Below, one piece after another: positions 31,608 through 38,797 of a stretch of DNA of 64,000 nucleotides (the stretch's first letter is position 1; each line of letters starts with the position of its first letter). Location: NCBI RefSeq assembly GCF_004345365.1, contig NZ_SLVF01000002.1, positions 310,001-374,000 of the forward strand. The letters run 5' to 3'. Both the position numbers and the translations under genes were made by a program. Under the pieces are notes generated by a model. It saw only the letters and a program-made list of their open reading frames with translations. It was not told the DNA's origin and made no database searches. Source of the DNA: Kribbella sp. VKM Ac-2568 (lineage in GTDB: Bacteria > Actinomycetota > Actinomycetes > Propionibacteriales > Kribbellaceae).

Positions 31608-31650
31608 GCGATCGGCAGGACACCTCCCCGACGGGTGTCCTGCCGATCGC
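31608..31650 (+). terminator. Strong terminator after the DUF418 gene
   Basis: GCGATCGGCAGGACACC pairs perfectly with GGTGTCCTGCCGATCGC (17 bp, 9-nt loop), starting 24 nt after the stop. Confidence 0.9.
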
Positions 31651-31681
31651 CGTTGCCAGGCGCTTTGAAAGGATAGGTCGT

Positions 31682-32296
31682 ATGAGCAGCGACTTCGGCG
31701 TACCGGAACCGGCCAACCTGTCCTCGATGGGCGCGTCGGAGGATCCGATCGCCGAGTCGAGTGTGCGGCTGGCATTGCCTGCCGAGGCCGACGCGATCGG
31801 CGAGATCCAGGTCGCCGCCTGGCGCCGCTCCTACGAGAACCTGCTCCCGCTCGACGTGCTCGCCGACCTCAACCCGGCCCAGTTCGCCGCCCAGTGGCGG
31901 GCCGCACTGCTCGCTCCAGGAGAGGCCCGCAACCGCGTCCTGGTCGCACTGGCAGGTCGCACGCTGGTCGGCTTCGCCGCGATCACCGCGTCGGACGATC
32001 CGGACGCCGACCCGCGCCACGACGCCCTCGTCGCCGAGCTGGCTGTCGACCCCGAGGCCACCCGCGCCGGGCACGGCTCGCGCCTACTGAATGCAGTGGT
32101 CGACACCATCCGCGCCGACGGCTTCAGCCGGGTCACCGTCTGGGTGAACTCCACCGACGACGTCCTCCGCGGCTTCTACACCGAGTCCGGCTGGGGCGCC
32201 GACGGCGCCCACCGCGAGCTCGACCTGTACGGCGACGGCTCCGTCCGCGTCAAGCAGATCCGGCTCCACACCGATCCCACTCCGGCCGACGACTGA
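31682..32296 (+). CDS. GNAT-family N-acetyltransferase
   Basis: The 204-aa protein is a GNAT acyl-CoA transferase. The acetyl-CoA pyrophosphate loop appears as EATRAGHGSRLLNAVVDTIR and the C-terminal motif as STDDVLRGFYTESGWGADG. The acceptor substrate is unknown. A 30-residue N-terminal extension precedes the domain. Its stop codon abuts the stop of the convergent tetR gene with no spacer. Confidence 0.9.
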   Translation: MSSDFGVPEPANLSSMGASEDPIAESSVRLALPAEADAIGEIQVAAWRRSYENLLPLDVLADLNPAQFAAQWRAALLAPGEARNRVLVALAGRTLVGFAAITASDDPDADPRHDALVAELAVDPEATRAGHGSRLLNAVVDTIRADGFSRVTVWVNSTDDVLRGFYTESGWGADGAHRELDLYGDGSVRVKQIRLHTDPTPADD

Positions 32297-32911
32297 TCAG
32301 CTGCCAGCCTGCTCAGGCACCTTCGCACCCAGCAGCGCCAGGCAGTTGCTCCACAGGGCTTCGAGTCGCTGGGGGTCGTTGAAGAGCTTGGCGAACAACA
32401 CCTGACCCTCGAGCTGGGCAACCACCGAGCGGGCCGCCTCGCGGTCGTCGGCCACGGTCACCTCGCCGCGCGCACGGGCATCGGCGATCACTAGCTCGAC
32501 CAGATCCACCTGCTCGTCGAAGATCTCCTGCAGGCGTTTGCGGATTGGCTCGGCCTGGTTGCTCAGCTCCAGTGTCAGGTTGCCGAACAGACAACCCGAG
32601 ACGGTGCCGCAGGTCTGCTGACCGGCCAGCTGAGCTGCCTCGGTCGCCTCGAACAGCTTCCGCAACCGCTGGAGCGGCTCCGCATCGCTCTGCAGGATCG
32701 CAGTCCAGTCGCGCCGCTGGTCTTCCCAGTGCCGGTCGATCACGGCCAGCCCCAGGGCTTCCTTGGACTCGAAGAAGTAGTAGAAGCTGCCCTTGGGCAC
32801 GCCGGCCGCCTTGCAGATCTCGGCCACGCCGAGCGACGAGTACCCACGCACCTCGATCAGCGCCTGCGCCACCGAGAGGATCTTCTCCCGCGCATCACTT
32901 GTCCGTCCCAT
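32297..32911 (-). CDS. TetR-family repressor of the SnoaL/SDR module
   Basis: The 204-aa protein has an N-terminal TetR HTH (about residues 8-50, GVAEICKAAGVPKGSFYYFF) and a helical ligand domain with two cysteines, C101 and C107, in QTCGTVSGCLFGNLTLELS. The GCLFGN text is shared by a TetR subgroup that includes electrophile-responsive regulators of NemR type, so cysteine sensing is possible. It lies divergent to the SnoaL gene with two operators in the 80-nt gap, and the same operator pair occurs upstream of the SDR gene. Autoregulation and control of both units are inferred. Confidence 0.9.
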   Translation of the reverse strand: MGRTSDAREKILSVAQALIEVRGYSSLGVAEICKAAGVPKGSFYYFFESKEALGLAVIDRHWEDQRRDWTAILQSDAEPLQRLRKLFEATEAAQLAGQQTCGTVSGCLFGNLTLELSNQAEPIRKRLQEIFDEQVDLVELVIADARARGEVTVADDREAARSVVAQLEGQVLFAKLFNDPQRLEALWSNCLALLGAKVPEQAGS

Positions 32912-32919
32912 GTTGTCCA

Positions 32920-32962
32920 GTGTACGACCGGTCGTCTACTGTTTTAGCCGACCGGTCGGCTA
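32920..32962. promoter_or_regulatory. Paired TetR operators, tetR/SnoaL divergent promoter
   Basis: Site 1 (32920-32939) is centred on ACGACCGGTCGT (perfect 12-bp palindrome). Site 2 (32945-32962) is TAGCCGACCGGTCGGCTA, a perfect 18-bp palindrome. The centres are 24 bp apart. An equivalent pair occurs at 34091-34131. Confidence 0.85.
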
Positions 32963-32991
32963 GTTTCTGTTTCCGTTGAAGGAGAGTCGCG

Positions 32992-33357
32992 ATGGGCAAC
33001 CCGATGCACGACGTACTGGACCAGTGGAAGGCCGCGTTCGACGGCCACCAGCCCGAGGCCATGGCCGAACTGTTCACCACCGATGCGCTGTTCCAGGGCT
33101 TCGGCCCCGAGGTGATCGCCGGCCGGGACGCGGTCCGTGACTACTACGCCGCCGTCGCCGACAACCGCAGCGCGGAGGTCGACCTCCTGCACACCTACAC
33201 GATCGGCGACCAGGCCGCCGGCGGCTTCGCGGACGTCACCTTCCGCGACCCGACCGGCTGGACCGCCCCGGTCCACCTGTCGCTGGTCCTTCAGTTCGAC
33301 GAGGGCGCCTGGAAGATCCGGCAGTACCACGTGTCCCGGATCAGCACCGAGCACTGA
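32992..33357 (+). CDS. SnoaL-like / NTF2-fold protein
   Basis: The 121-residue protein has the SnoaL/NTF2-like alpha+beta fold. It begins HDVLDQWKAAFDGHQPEAMA, then GRDAVRDYYAAVADN, and ends in LVLQFDEGAWKIRQYHVS. Such proteins are small cyclases, isomerases or hydrolases, or binding proteins without catalysis; the activity here is unknown. It starts after GGAGAG and is driven from the operator-bearing divergent promoter with tetR. Confidence 0.85.
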   Translation: MGNPMHDVLDQWKAAFDGHQPEAMAELFTTDALFQGFGPEVIAGRDAVRDYYAAVADNRSAEVDLLHTYTIGDQAAGGFADVTFRDPTGWTAPVHLSLVLQFDEGAWKIRQYHVSRISTEH

Positions 33358-34082
33358 CGCGCTCCTCACCGACTCCGCGGTCGTCTGCGGCCGGCAGTTG
33401 ATGCGGGAACCCAACCCGCAGCACTGCGGCCGCGACCGCCGCGGTGCTGACCACGACCGCCGCGAGGATCAGCGCCTGGTGGTAGCCGTTCCGGAGCAAC
33501 GGGGTGACCACCAGCGGCCCGAGGATCTGGCCGACGGAGTACCCCGCGGTCAGCAGGGCCACCGCACGCGGGAACTGCAGGTGTGAGCCAGCCGCGAGGG
33601 CGATTGTGCCGATTCCCAGGAACGTCGCCCCGAACAGCGTCCGCGGACGTAGCCGCGTCACCGGCACATGGCCCTCGACTGCGGGCGACTCGGGACGCAG
33701 ATTCCACGACAGGACGGCGAACACCACCGCCAGAGCGGCAGAGGCCAACCACGCGACTTGCCAGCTGGCGACTGAGCGAATGGCAAGCACGAGCAGTCCG
33801 GACAGGGCGATGCCGGCTCCTACTCCCCCGAACGCCCGGCCCGGCAGGTGCGCCGGATGGTCGCGCAGGTGGCTCAGCAGGGAGCTGACGACGCTGACGA
33901 AGGCAAGTGCACTCGCGGCTCCCGCCAGCAGCCGCAGCACGATCCAGAGCGCAGTCGAGTGGGTGGCGGCCATGCCCGCGAGCGTCGCAGCCATCAGGAC
34001 GAGCGAGCCGCGCAGGACAGCCGACGAGCGAACGAGACCGGGCGCCAGCGTGCCTTTCACACCGTCCCAGGATGAACCGCAT
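33341..34082 (-). pseudogene. Decayed MFS transporter (YbfB/YjiJ-like) missing two segments
   Basis: About 230 codons of an MFS exporter remain. A piece equivalent to helices 3-6 (SLVLMAATLAGMAATHSTAL, VLRLLAGAASALAFV) is joined in frame at about 33640 to a piece equivalent to helices 10-12 (LFGATFLGIGTIALAAGSHL, AVALLTAGYSVGQILGPL). The first two helices and helices 7-9 are missing; intact members have about 390 aa. The only ATG near the promoter (34082) is out of frame with the remnant. The 3' end overlaps the convergent SnoaL gene by 17 nt. It is probably a dead efflux partner of the module. Confidence 0.7.
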
Positions 34083-34090
34083 TTGATCTT

Positions 34091-34131
34091 TGTCGACCGG
34101 TCGTCTAGCTTCTTAGTAGACCGGTCGGCTA
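34091..34131. promoter_or_regulatory. Paired TetR operators upstream of the SDR gene
   Basis: Site 1 has the core CGACCGGTCG (34094-34103) followed by TCTA. Site 2 (34114-34131) is TAGTAGACCGGTCGGCTA. The centres are 24 bp apart, the same as at 32920-32962, and the outer flanks (TCGTCTA, TCGGCTAGT) are also conserved. It lies 32 nt upstream of the SDR start and would also face the decayed MFS gene. Confidence 0.85.
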
Positions 34132-34162
34132 GTACCACAACTCCACTGAAGAAGGGTCCCTC

Positions 34163-34879
34163 ATGAGCTCCACGCAAGGTCAGCAGGTCGCCGTCGTCAC
34201 CGGCGCGTCCCGAGGCATCGGCGACGGTCTCGTCACCGCCTACCGCAAGCTCGGCTGGGCCGTCGTCGCCAACGCCCGCACCATCGCGCCGTCCGACGAC
34301 GCCGACCTCGTCACCGTCCAGGGCGACATCGCCGATCCGGGGACTCCGGAGCGCGTGATCAGCGCGGCGATCGAGCGGTTCGGCCGCGTCGACACCCTGA
34401 TCAACAACGCCGGCCTGTTCGTCGCGAAGCCGTTCACCGACTACACCGAGGAAGAGTTCGCCTCGCTGGTCGCGGTGAACCTGGCAGGCTTCTTCCGCGC
34501 CACCCAGCAAGTGGTGCCGCACATGCTCAGCCAGGGCACCGGCCACATCGTCAACATCACCACCAGCCTGGTCGACCACCCCAACTCCAACGTCCCCTCG
34601 GTGCTGGCGTCGCTGACCAAGGGTGGCCTGCAGGCCGCCACGAAGTCGCTGGCGATCGAGTACGCCGCCCGCGGCATCCGCTCCAACGCCGTCTCCCCCG
34701 GCATCATCAAGACTCCGATGCACCCGGTGGAGACCCACGAGTCGCTCGCCGGCCTCCACCCGGTCGGCCGGATGGGTGAACTCTCCGAGATCGTCGAAGC
34801 CGTCCTCTACCTGGAATCCGCCCAGTTCGTCACCGGCGAGATCCTCCACGTGGACGGCGGCCAAAGCGCCGGCCACTAG
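34163..34879 (+). CDS. SDR-family oxidoreductase-like protein with altered active site
   Basis: The 238-aa Rossmann protein has the cofactor motif TGASRGIG (13-20), NNAG (81-84) and a C-terminal ESAQFVTGEILHVDGGQSAG typical of classical SDRs. At the active site the sequence reads NVPSVLASLTKGGL. The lysine K153 is present but the position of the catalytic tyrosine (four residues earlier) is A149. I have the impression that a subfamily shares this, so it may be non-classical rather than dead. It is controlled from a TetR operator pair and ended by a strong hairpin. Confidence 0.88.
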   Translation: MSSTQGQQVAVVTGASRGIGDGLVTAYRKLGWAVVANARTIAPSDDADLVTVQGDIADPGTPERVISAAIERFGRVDTLINNAGLFVAKPFTDYTEEEFASLVAVNLAGFFRATQQVVPHMLSQGTGHIVNITTSLVDHPNSNVPSVLASLTKGGLQAATKSLAIEYAARGIRSNAVSPGIIKTPMHPVETHESLAGLHPVGRMGELSEIVEAVLYLESAQFVTGEILHVDGGQSAGH

Positions 34880-34892
34880 CCGCACCCGCTCA

Positions 34893-34940
34893 TTCGCCCC
34901 TTCACCCGGCAGCCGTGCGCCAGCCGGGTGAAGGGGCGAA
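34893..34940. terminator. Bidirectional terminator between SDR and GlxA-like gene
   Basis: TTCGCCCCTTCACCCGGC pairs perfectly with GCCGGGTGAAGGGGCGAA (18 bp, 12-nt loop) between two convergent genes, starting 14 nt from the SDR stop. Confidence 0.9.
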
Positions 34941-34943
34941 CGT

Positions 34944-35951
34944 TCACCCCGGGCTCGCCAGGCTGAAGCGGCGGCGATAGTCGGTCGGCGTCAACCCGGT
35001 ACGTCGCCTCAACTGAATCCGCAGGTTGGTCGCCGTGCCCAGTCCGCATTGCCGGGCCACCGCGTCCAGCCGGACCTCACCGGCTTCGAGCAACCGGCAC
35101 GCCAGGGCGACGCGTTCGGCGGTGAGCCAGGCGAGCGGCGTTGTCCCGAGCTCGGCCTGAAAGCGCCGGTGCAACGTGGCCTGGCTCATCGACGCGTGTG
35201 CGGCGATGTCCGCGATCGTCAGTGGGCTCGCGAGTTCCGCCCGCACCCAGGCCAGTAGCGGAGCCAGCGAAGTATCGGCGACCGGCGGGACCGGCTGGTC
35301 GATGAACTGGCGCTGGCCTCCATCGCGATGCGCGGTGAAGACGAGTCGCCGGCTGACCGCGTTCGCCACCTCGGCACCGTGATCGCGGCGAATGATGTGC
35401 AGCCCGAGGTCCAGCGCCGCCGCGCTCCCGGCCGCTGTCAGAACGTTGCCGTCGTCAACGAACAAGACATCCGGCTCCAGCTTCACCGCGGGGAACATGC
35501 TGCTGAATAGCTCAGCCCATCGCCAGTGCGTGGTTGCCCGCCGCCCATCGAGTACGCCGGCTGCCGCGAGCGTGAAGGCACCCGTACAGAAGCTGACCAG
35601 CCGGGCCCCGCGCGCGGCAGCCCGTCGTACTGCGTCAAGCACCGCGGGCGACGGCGGCACCTCGGGATCCGGGCGGTTCGGCACGATCACCGTGTCCGCG
35701 GCGTCGACCTGATCGAGCCCGGCGACACCGGTCAGCGTGAAGAACCCCGTGGCCAGGCGGACCGCCGGCTCCGGCGTACAGAGGGTCAGGTCGTACCAGG
35801 TGCGGTCGAGCTCCGGGCGGCGCAGGCCGAACAACTCGGTCGCCACGCCCAGCTCGAACGGGTTCGAGCCGTGGTCGACGATCACCGCGACCCGGTGCGC
35901 CCGGTCGTGCGCCCGAGCGCGTCCACCGTCGTGCGAGGATTCTTTCGGCAT
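34944..35951 (-). CDS. GlxA-type AraC regulator (DJ-1/PfpI plus AraC HTH)
   Basis: The 335-aa protein has a DJ-1/PfpI-like amidotransferase fold domain (about 20-190, VAVIVDHGSNPFELGVATE; nucleophile-elbow-like VSFCTGAFTLAAAG) and a C-terminal AraC double HTH (about 235-330, SPLTIADIAAHASMSQATLH). GlxA-family members are activators with ligand-binding, not enzymatic, N-domains. It is divergent from the cupin gene with a 52-nt gap, which suggests it may regulate that gene. Confidence 0.92.
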   Translation of the reverse strand: MPKESSHDGGRARAHDRAHRVAVIVDHGSNPFELGVATELFGLRRPELDRTWYDLTLCTPEPAVRLATGFFTLTGVAGLDQVDAADTVIVPNRPDPEVPPSPAVLDAVRRAAARGARLVSFCTGAFTLAAAGVLDGRRATTHWRWAELFSSMFPAVKLEPDVLFVDDGNVLTAAGSAAALDLGLHIIRRDHGAEVANAVSRRLVFTAHRDGGQRQFIDQPVPPVADTSLAPLLAWVRAELASPLTIADIAAHASMSQATLHRRFQAELGTTPLAWLTAERVALACRLLEAGEVRLDAVARQCGLGTATNLRIQLRRRTGLTPTDYRRRFSLASPG

Positions 35952-36003
35952 ACGCTATTCCTAGCACTCACGCCGACCGGGCGCACGCGGCGACGATGAT
36001 CAG

Positions 36004-36396
36004 GTGAATACCGAACCTGTGGACCTGAACGCCGCCCTGAAGACCTTCGACGAGCTGTGGAGCCCGCGGATCGCGGCGCGGATCAACGACTACGACGTCC
36101 GCGTGACCCACGTCGCGGGCTCCTACGTCTGGCACGTGCACGACACCACGGACGAGTTCTTCCTGGTGCTGGACGGCCAGCTCAGCATCGCGCTGCGGGA
36201 CCCGGACGAGCGCGTCGTCTCACTGACGCCGGGCTGTGTCTTCGTCGTACCCCGCGGCGTCTACCACCGGCCGTTCTCCGACGGCGGCGCCTCGATCGTG
36301 GTGATCGACCCGGCCGGCACTCCCACCACCGGCGACTCCCACGACCCGATCCCCGACCACATCAAGACCCACACCGGCACGCCCCTGGAGGACTGA
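36004..36396 (+). CDS. Small cupin-domain protein
   Basis: The 130-residue single cupin has motif 1 YVWHVHDTTDEFFLVLDGQL (His, His, Glu metal ligands) and motif 2 PGCVFVVPRGVYHRPF (third His). It is probably a metal-binding enzyme or sensor of unknown substrate. The GTG start at 36004 lies in the short region shared with the GlxA-like regulator. Its stop is 2 nt from that of the convergent hydrolase gene. Confidence 0.88.
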   Translation: MNTEPVDLNAALKTFDELWSPRIAARINDYDVRVTHVAGSYVWHVHDTTDEFFLVLDGQLSIALRDPDERVVSLTPGCVFVVPRGVYHRPFSDGGASIVVIDPAGTPTTGDSHDPIPDHIKTHTGTPLED

Positions 36397-36398
36397 CC

Positions 36399-37076
36399 TC
36401 AGTCCTTCGCCCACTGCTCGATGGCAGCGAGGAGTTCGTCGGGCTTGGCGGTCTGCACGTGATGGCCCGCGCCCTCGACCGTCACGAGGGTGGCGTCCGG
36501 GAGCAGCTTCGCGGCGGCGGCCAGCGACTCTTGCGGGACCTTGCTCGTGGAGCCACCTCCGACGATCAAGGTAGGGACGGTGATCTTCGGCAGGTCCGCC
36601 CACCAGGCAGGATCCGGTTTCGCCTGCTGACCATAGAGCGCGATCAGCATCTCCCAATCGGCGACGAGCTCACCCTCCGGCTTCGGCGGGACCGTCCAGT
36701 CCCCGTCCCCGTCCGGCGGCGCCGCGTCGACGATGACCAGCCCGGTCAGGCGATCGACGTACCGCTCGGCGAAGAGCCACGAGACGCTCGCCCCCATCGA
36801 GTGGCCGCAGAGCAGGAACTTGCCGAGCCCGAGCCGATCGGCGAACTCCAGCAGGTCGTCCCGCATCTGTTCGAAGGAGTATGTCGGGGTCCACACGCTC
36901 TCGCCGTGACCCCGCAGGTCCAAGGCGATGATCCGCCGGGTCTTCGCCAGGGTCGGTGCCACCTGCTCCCAGGTCGAGGAACTCCACCCCATCCCGTGCA
37001 CCAGCACCATCGGCGGAGCCCCCTCATCGCCGTACTCGACGTAGTGGAACTCCCCCGCTTCGAGCGAAACCTTCAT
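36399..37076 (-). CDS. Alpha/beta-fold hydrolase
   Basis: The 225-aa hydrolase has an oxyanion HGMGWSSSTWE, the nucleophile elbow LLCGHSMGASVSW, an acid after the strand TLIVGGGSTSK, and the base His in EGAGHHVQTAKPDEL. No signal peptide is visible. It is a typical cytoplasmic esterase or C-C hydrolase; the substrate is unknown. The start at ATG 37076 matches the family (MKVSLEAGEFHYVEYGD). Confidence 0.92.
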   Translation of the reverse strand: MKVSLEAGEFHYVEYGDEGAPPMVLVHGMGWSSSTWEQVAPTLAKTRRIIALDLRGHGESVWTPTYSFEQMRDDLLEFADRLGLGKFLLCGHSMGASVSWLFAERYVDRLTGLVIVDAAPPDGDGDWTVPPKPEGELVADWEMLIALYGQQAKPDPAWWADLPKITVPTLIVGGGSTSKVPQESLAAAAKLLPDATLVTVEGAGHHVQTAKPDELLAAIEQWAKD

Positions 37077-37144
37077 CCGACCATCCCCTTCCGTCAGCAA
37101 CAGGCACCCCAGCATCTACCCGCTCGGGGCCAGGGGATACGCAA

Positions 37145-37576
37145 TTACCTGGGGTGCTGCCGGCGGCCGACGGCATAGGCGCGGGTGAGCCAGTCGATCA
37201 CCTCGGCGTCGACCTCTGACGGGGCGCGAAGGCGGAAGGCGTGGAGGACGTTGCGCGGGGAGTAGACCTCGACCTTGGTGAAGCGGTCGCTGTCCAGGCG
37301 CTCGGCCAGTACTACGTGGCCGTCGAGCCAGTGGATCCGTGGGGTGAATGCGGCGAAGCTCATCCGTGCATGCAGGGCTATCCGCGTCTTCTCCGCCAGC
37401 ACCTCCACCGGGCCCAACCCCTGCACCACCTCGACGATCTGGTCGAAGGTCTCCCGCACCGCCGGGTCCTTGCCGTGGAAGTGCGAAGCGAGGTCACCGA
37501 GCGCGCGGCAGGTGTGCGACTGGTTCCGGTTGGCGAACCTCCGGCCGCACCTCTCGCAGCTCCACAACTCGTCCAT
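37145..37576 (-). CDS. DUF5655 protein with an N-terminal zinc ribbon
   Basis: The 143-residue protein begins MDELWSCERCGRRFANRNQS with HTC following, giving a C-x2-C and H/C zinc-binding set. The DUF5655 body follows (HGKDPAVRETFDQIVEVVQ, then KTRIALHARMSFAAFTPR). The function is unknown. I prefer ATG 37576, preceded by GAGG, over the ATG four codons upstream. Confidence 0.82.
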   Translation of the reverse strand: MDELWSCERCGRRFANRNQSHTCRALGDLASHFHGKDPAVRETFDQIVEVVQGLGPVEVLAEKTRIALHARMSFAAFTPRIHWLDGHVVLAERLDSDRFTKVEVYSPRNVLHAFRLRAPSEVDAEVIDWLTRAYAVGRRQHPR

Positions 37577-37652
37577 CACCCGCCTCATTCCACGGAGAAC
37601 TCGTCCCCTCAGGATCGCGCATGGTCACCCTAGAACCGGCCGCCGACAGATT

Positions 37653-37683
37653 GGTGGGCACGCTCCGGACGAGCGCGCCCACC
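37653..37683 (-). terminator. Terminator after the monooxygenase-like gene
   Basis: GGTGGGC-a-CGCTC pairs with GAGCG-c-GCCCACC (12 bp, 5-nt loop), 5 nt beyond the stop of the upstream minus-strand gene. Confidence 0.8.
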
Positions 37684-37688
37684 ACCGG

Positions 37689-37982
37689 TCAGCGTTCCTC
37701 GACCAGTTCCATCCGTTCCTCTGTGGCGTCCTCGATCAGGGCGAACGCGGCCCCGGCCTGGGGCAGGGCGGGCGCGCCGGCCAGGGCGGTCTGGAGCGCC
37801 TCAGCGGACTCCCAGCGCCACAGGTCGAGCCAGGTGGTGTCGTCGACCTTGGCGAGACGGGTCTCGGTCAGGCCGGAGAACTGCGCGCGGACGGCGTCGA
37901 TCAGGTCCGCCCGGGTCTTCAGCATCGCGTCGGCGTCCACCGACGGCTTCAGGCTGAATCGGGTCAGGCGCAGGATGGTCAT
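37689..37982 (-). CDS. Small ABM/dimeric alpha-beta barrel-like protein
   Basis: The 97-residue protein begins MTILRLTRFSLKPSVDADAM and has the length and strand-helix pattern of antibiotic-biosynthesis-monooxygenase/dimeric ferredoxin-like proteins, including the W-rich segment TTWLDLWRWESAEALQTA. The family call is moderate and the activity unknown. It is divergent from a TetR gene with 55 nt between, where direct repeats lie; regulation by that TetR is likely. Confidence 0.75.
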   Translation of the reverse strand: MTILRLTRFSLKPSVDADAMLKTRADLIDAVRAQFSGLTETRLAKVDDTTWLDLWRWESAEALQTALAGAPALPQAGAAFALIEDATEERMELVEER

Positions 37983-38002
37983 CGCAAACTCCTTATAGTT
38001 GG

Positions 38003-38022
38003 ACTCTAGTGAGTAACTCTAG
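38003..38022. promoter_or_regulatory. Direct repeats in the monooxygenase-like/TetR divergent promoter
   Basis: ACTCTAG occurs at 38003-38009 and again at 38016-38022, 13 bp apart, with partial similarity continuing (GTGAGTA, AGATAGA). The 55-nt AT-richer gap is the only upstream region for both genes. A TetR binding site is likely. Confidence 0.55.
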
Positions 38023-38037
38023 AGATAGACTACAAAC

Positions 38038-38673
38038 ATGATCCAGGTCAAGAAGAGTGACGGACGCTCCGAGAAGGCACGGCTGACCCGCGGTAGGATC
38101 CTCGACGCGGCCGGCGAGCTGTTCGTGCGCGACGGGTACGGCGCGACCGCGCTGCAGGACATCGCCACGAAGGCGGGGTGCGCGGTGCAGACGATCTACT
38201 ACAGCTTCGGGAACAAGCAGACAGTGCTGAAGGAGCTGGTGGACCGGACGATCGCGGGTGACGACGAGCCGGTCGCGACCCTGGACCGGCCGTGGTTCCG
38301 CGAGGCGCTGGCCGCGGAGACCGCCCAGGAGCAGCTGCGCCGGCACGTCACCGGTACCAGGGCGGTGCTCGAAAGAGTGGCGCCGATCATGAAGATGCTG
38401 GCGGCCGCCGCGTCGACGCATCCCGCGATCGGGGACCTCTGGCCGGACCAGCAGGAGGACCCGCGACTCACCGTGCAGACCGCGGCCGCGGCCGGCCTGC
38501 TGAGCAAGCCTGGCGCCCGCGCGGGAGTCACCGTCGAGCACGCCGCGGACGTGCTGTTCGGACTCCTCAGCCCCGAGCTCTACCTGCTCCTCGTGGACGA
38601 GCGCCACTGGACGCCCGCCCACTGGGAGAAATGGACCCTCGAGACCCTCCTCCACCAACTCTGCGGGACCTGA
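38038..38673 (+). CDS. TetR-family transcriptional regulator
   Basis: The 211-aa protein has an HTH at about residues 16-58 (TRGRILDAAGELFVRDGYGA, QDIATKAGCAVQTIYYSFGN) and a variable ligand domain. The region around VLFGLLSPELYLLLVDERHW is typical of the TetR C-terminal family seen in actinobacteria. It is divergent from the small monooxygenase-like gene and probably represses it and itself. Confidence 0.92.
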   Translation: MIQVKKSDGRSEKARLTRGRILDAAGELFVRDGYGATALQDIATKAGCAVQTIYYSFGNKQTVLKELVDRTIAGDDEPVATLDRPWFREALAAETAQEQLRRHVTGTRAVLERVAPIMKMLAAAASTHPAIGDLWPDQQEDPRLTVQTAAAAGLLSKPGARAGVTVEHAADVLFGLLSPELYLLLVDERHWTPAHWEKWTLETLLHQLCGT

Positions 38674-38797
38674 TCACGGGTCGCTCCACTATCACTCGCA
38701 GCATCCCGCGACGGGCCGGGGGTGGTGCTCGACCGTCACACCCTGACATGACAGATTGCGATGGTCCGATTACGCTTGGCCATCCGTTGGAGGATGT

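Noticed and set aside
33341..34885. Single 514-codon open frame including the MFS remnant
   Set aside because: Its first ~240 codons are antisense to the SDR gene; only the later part is transporter sequence.
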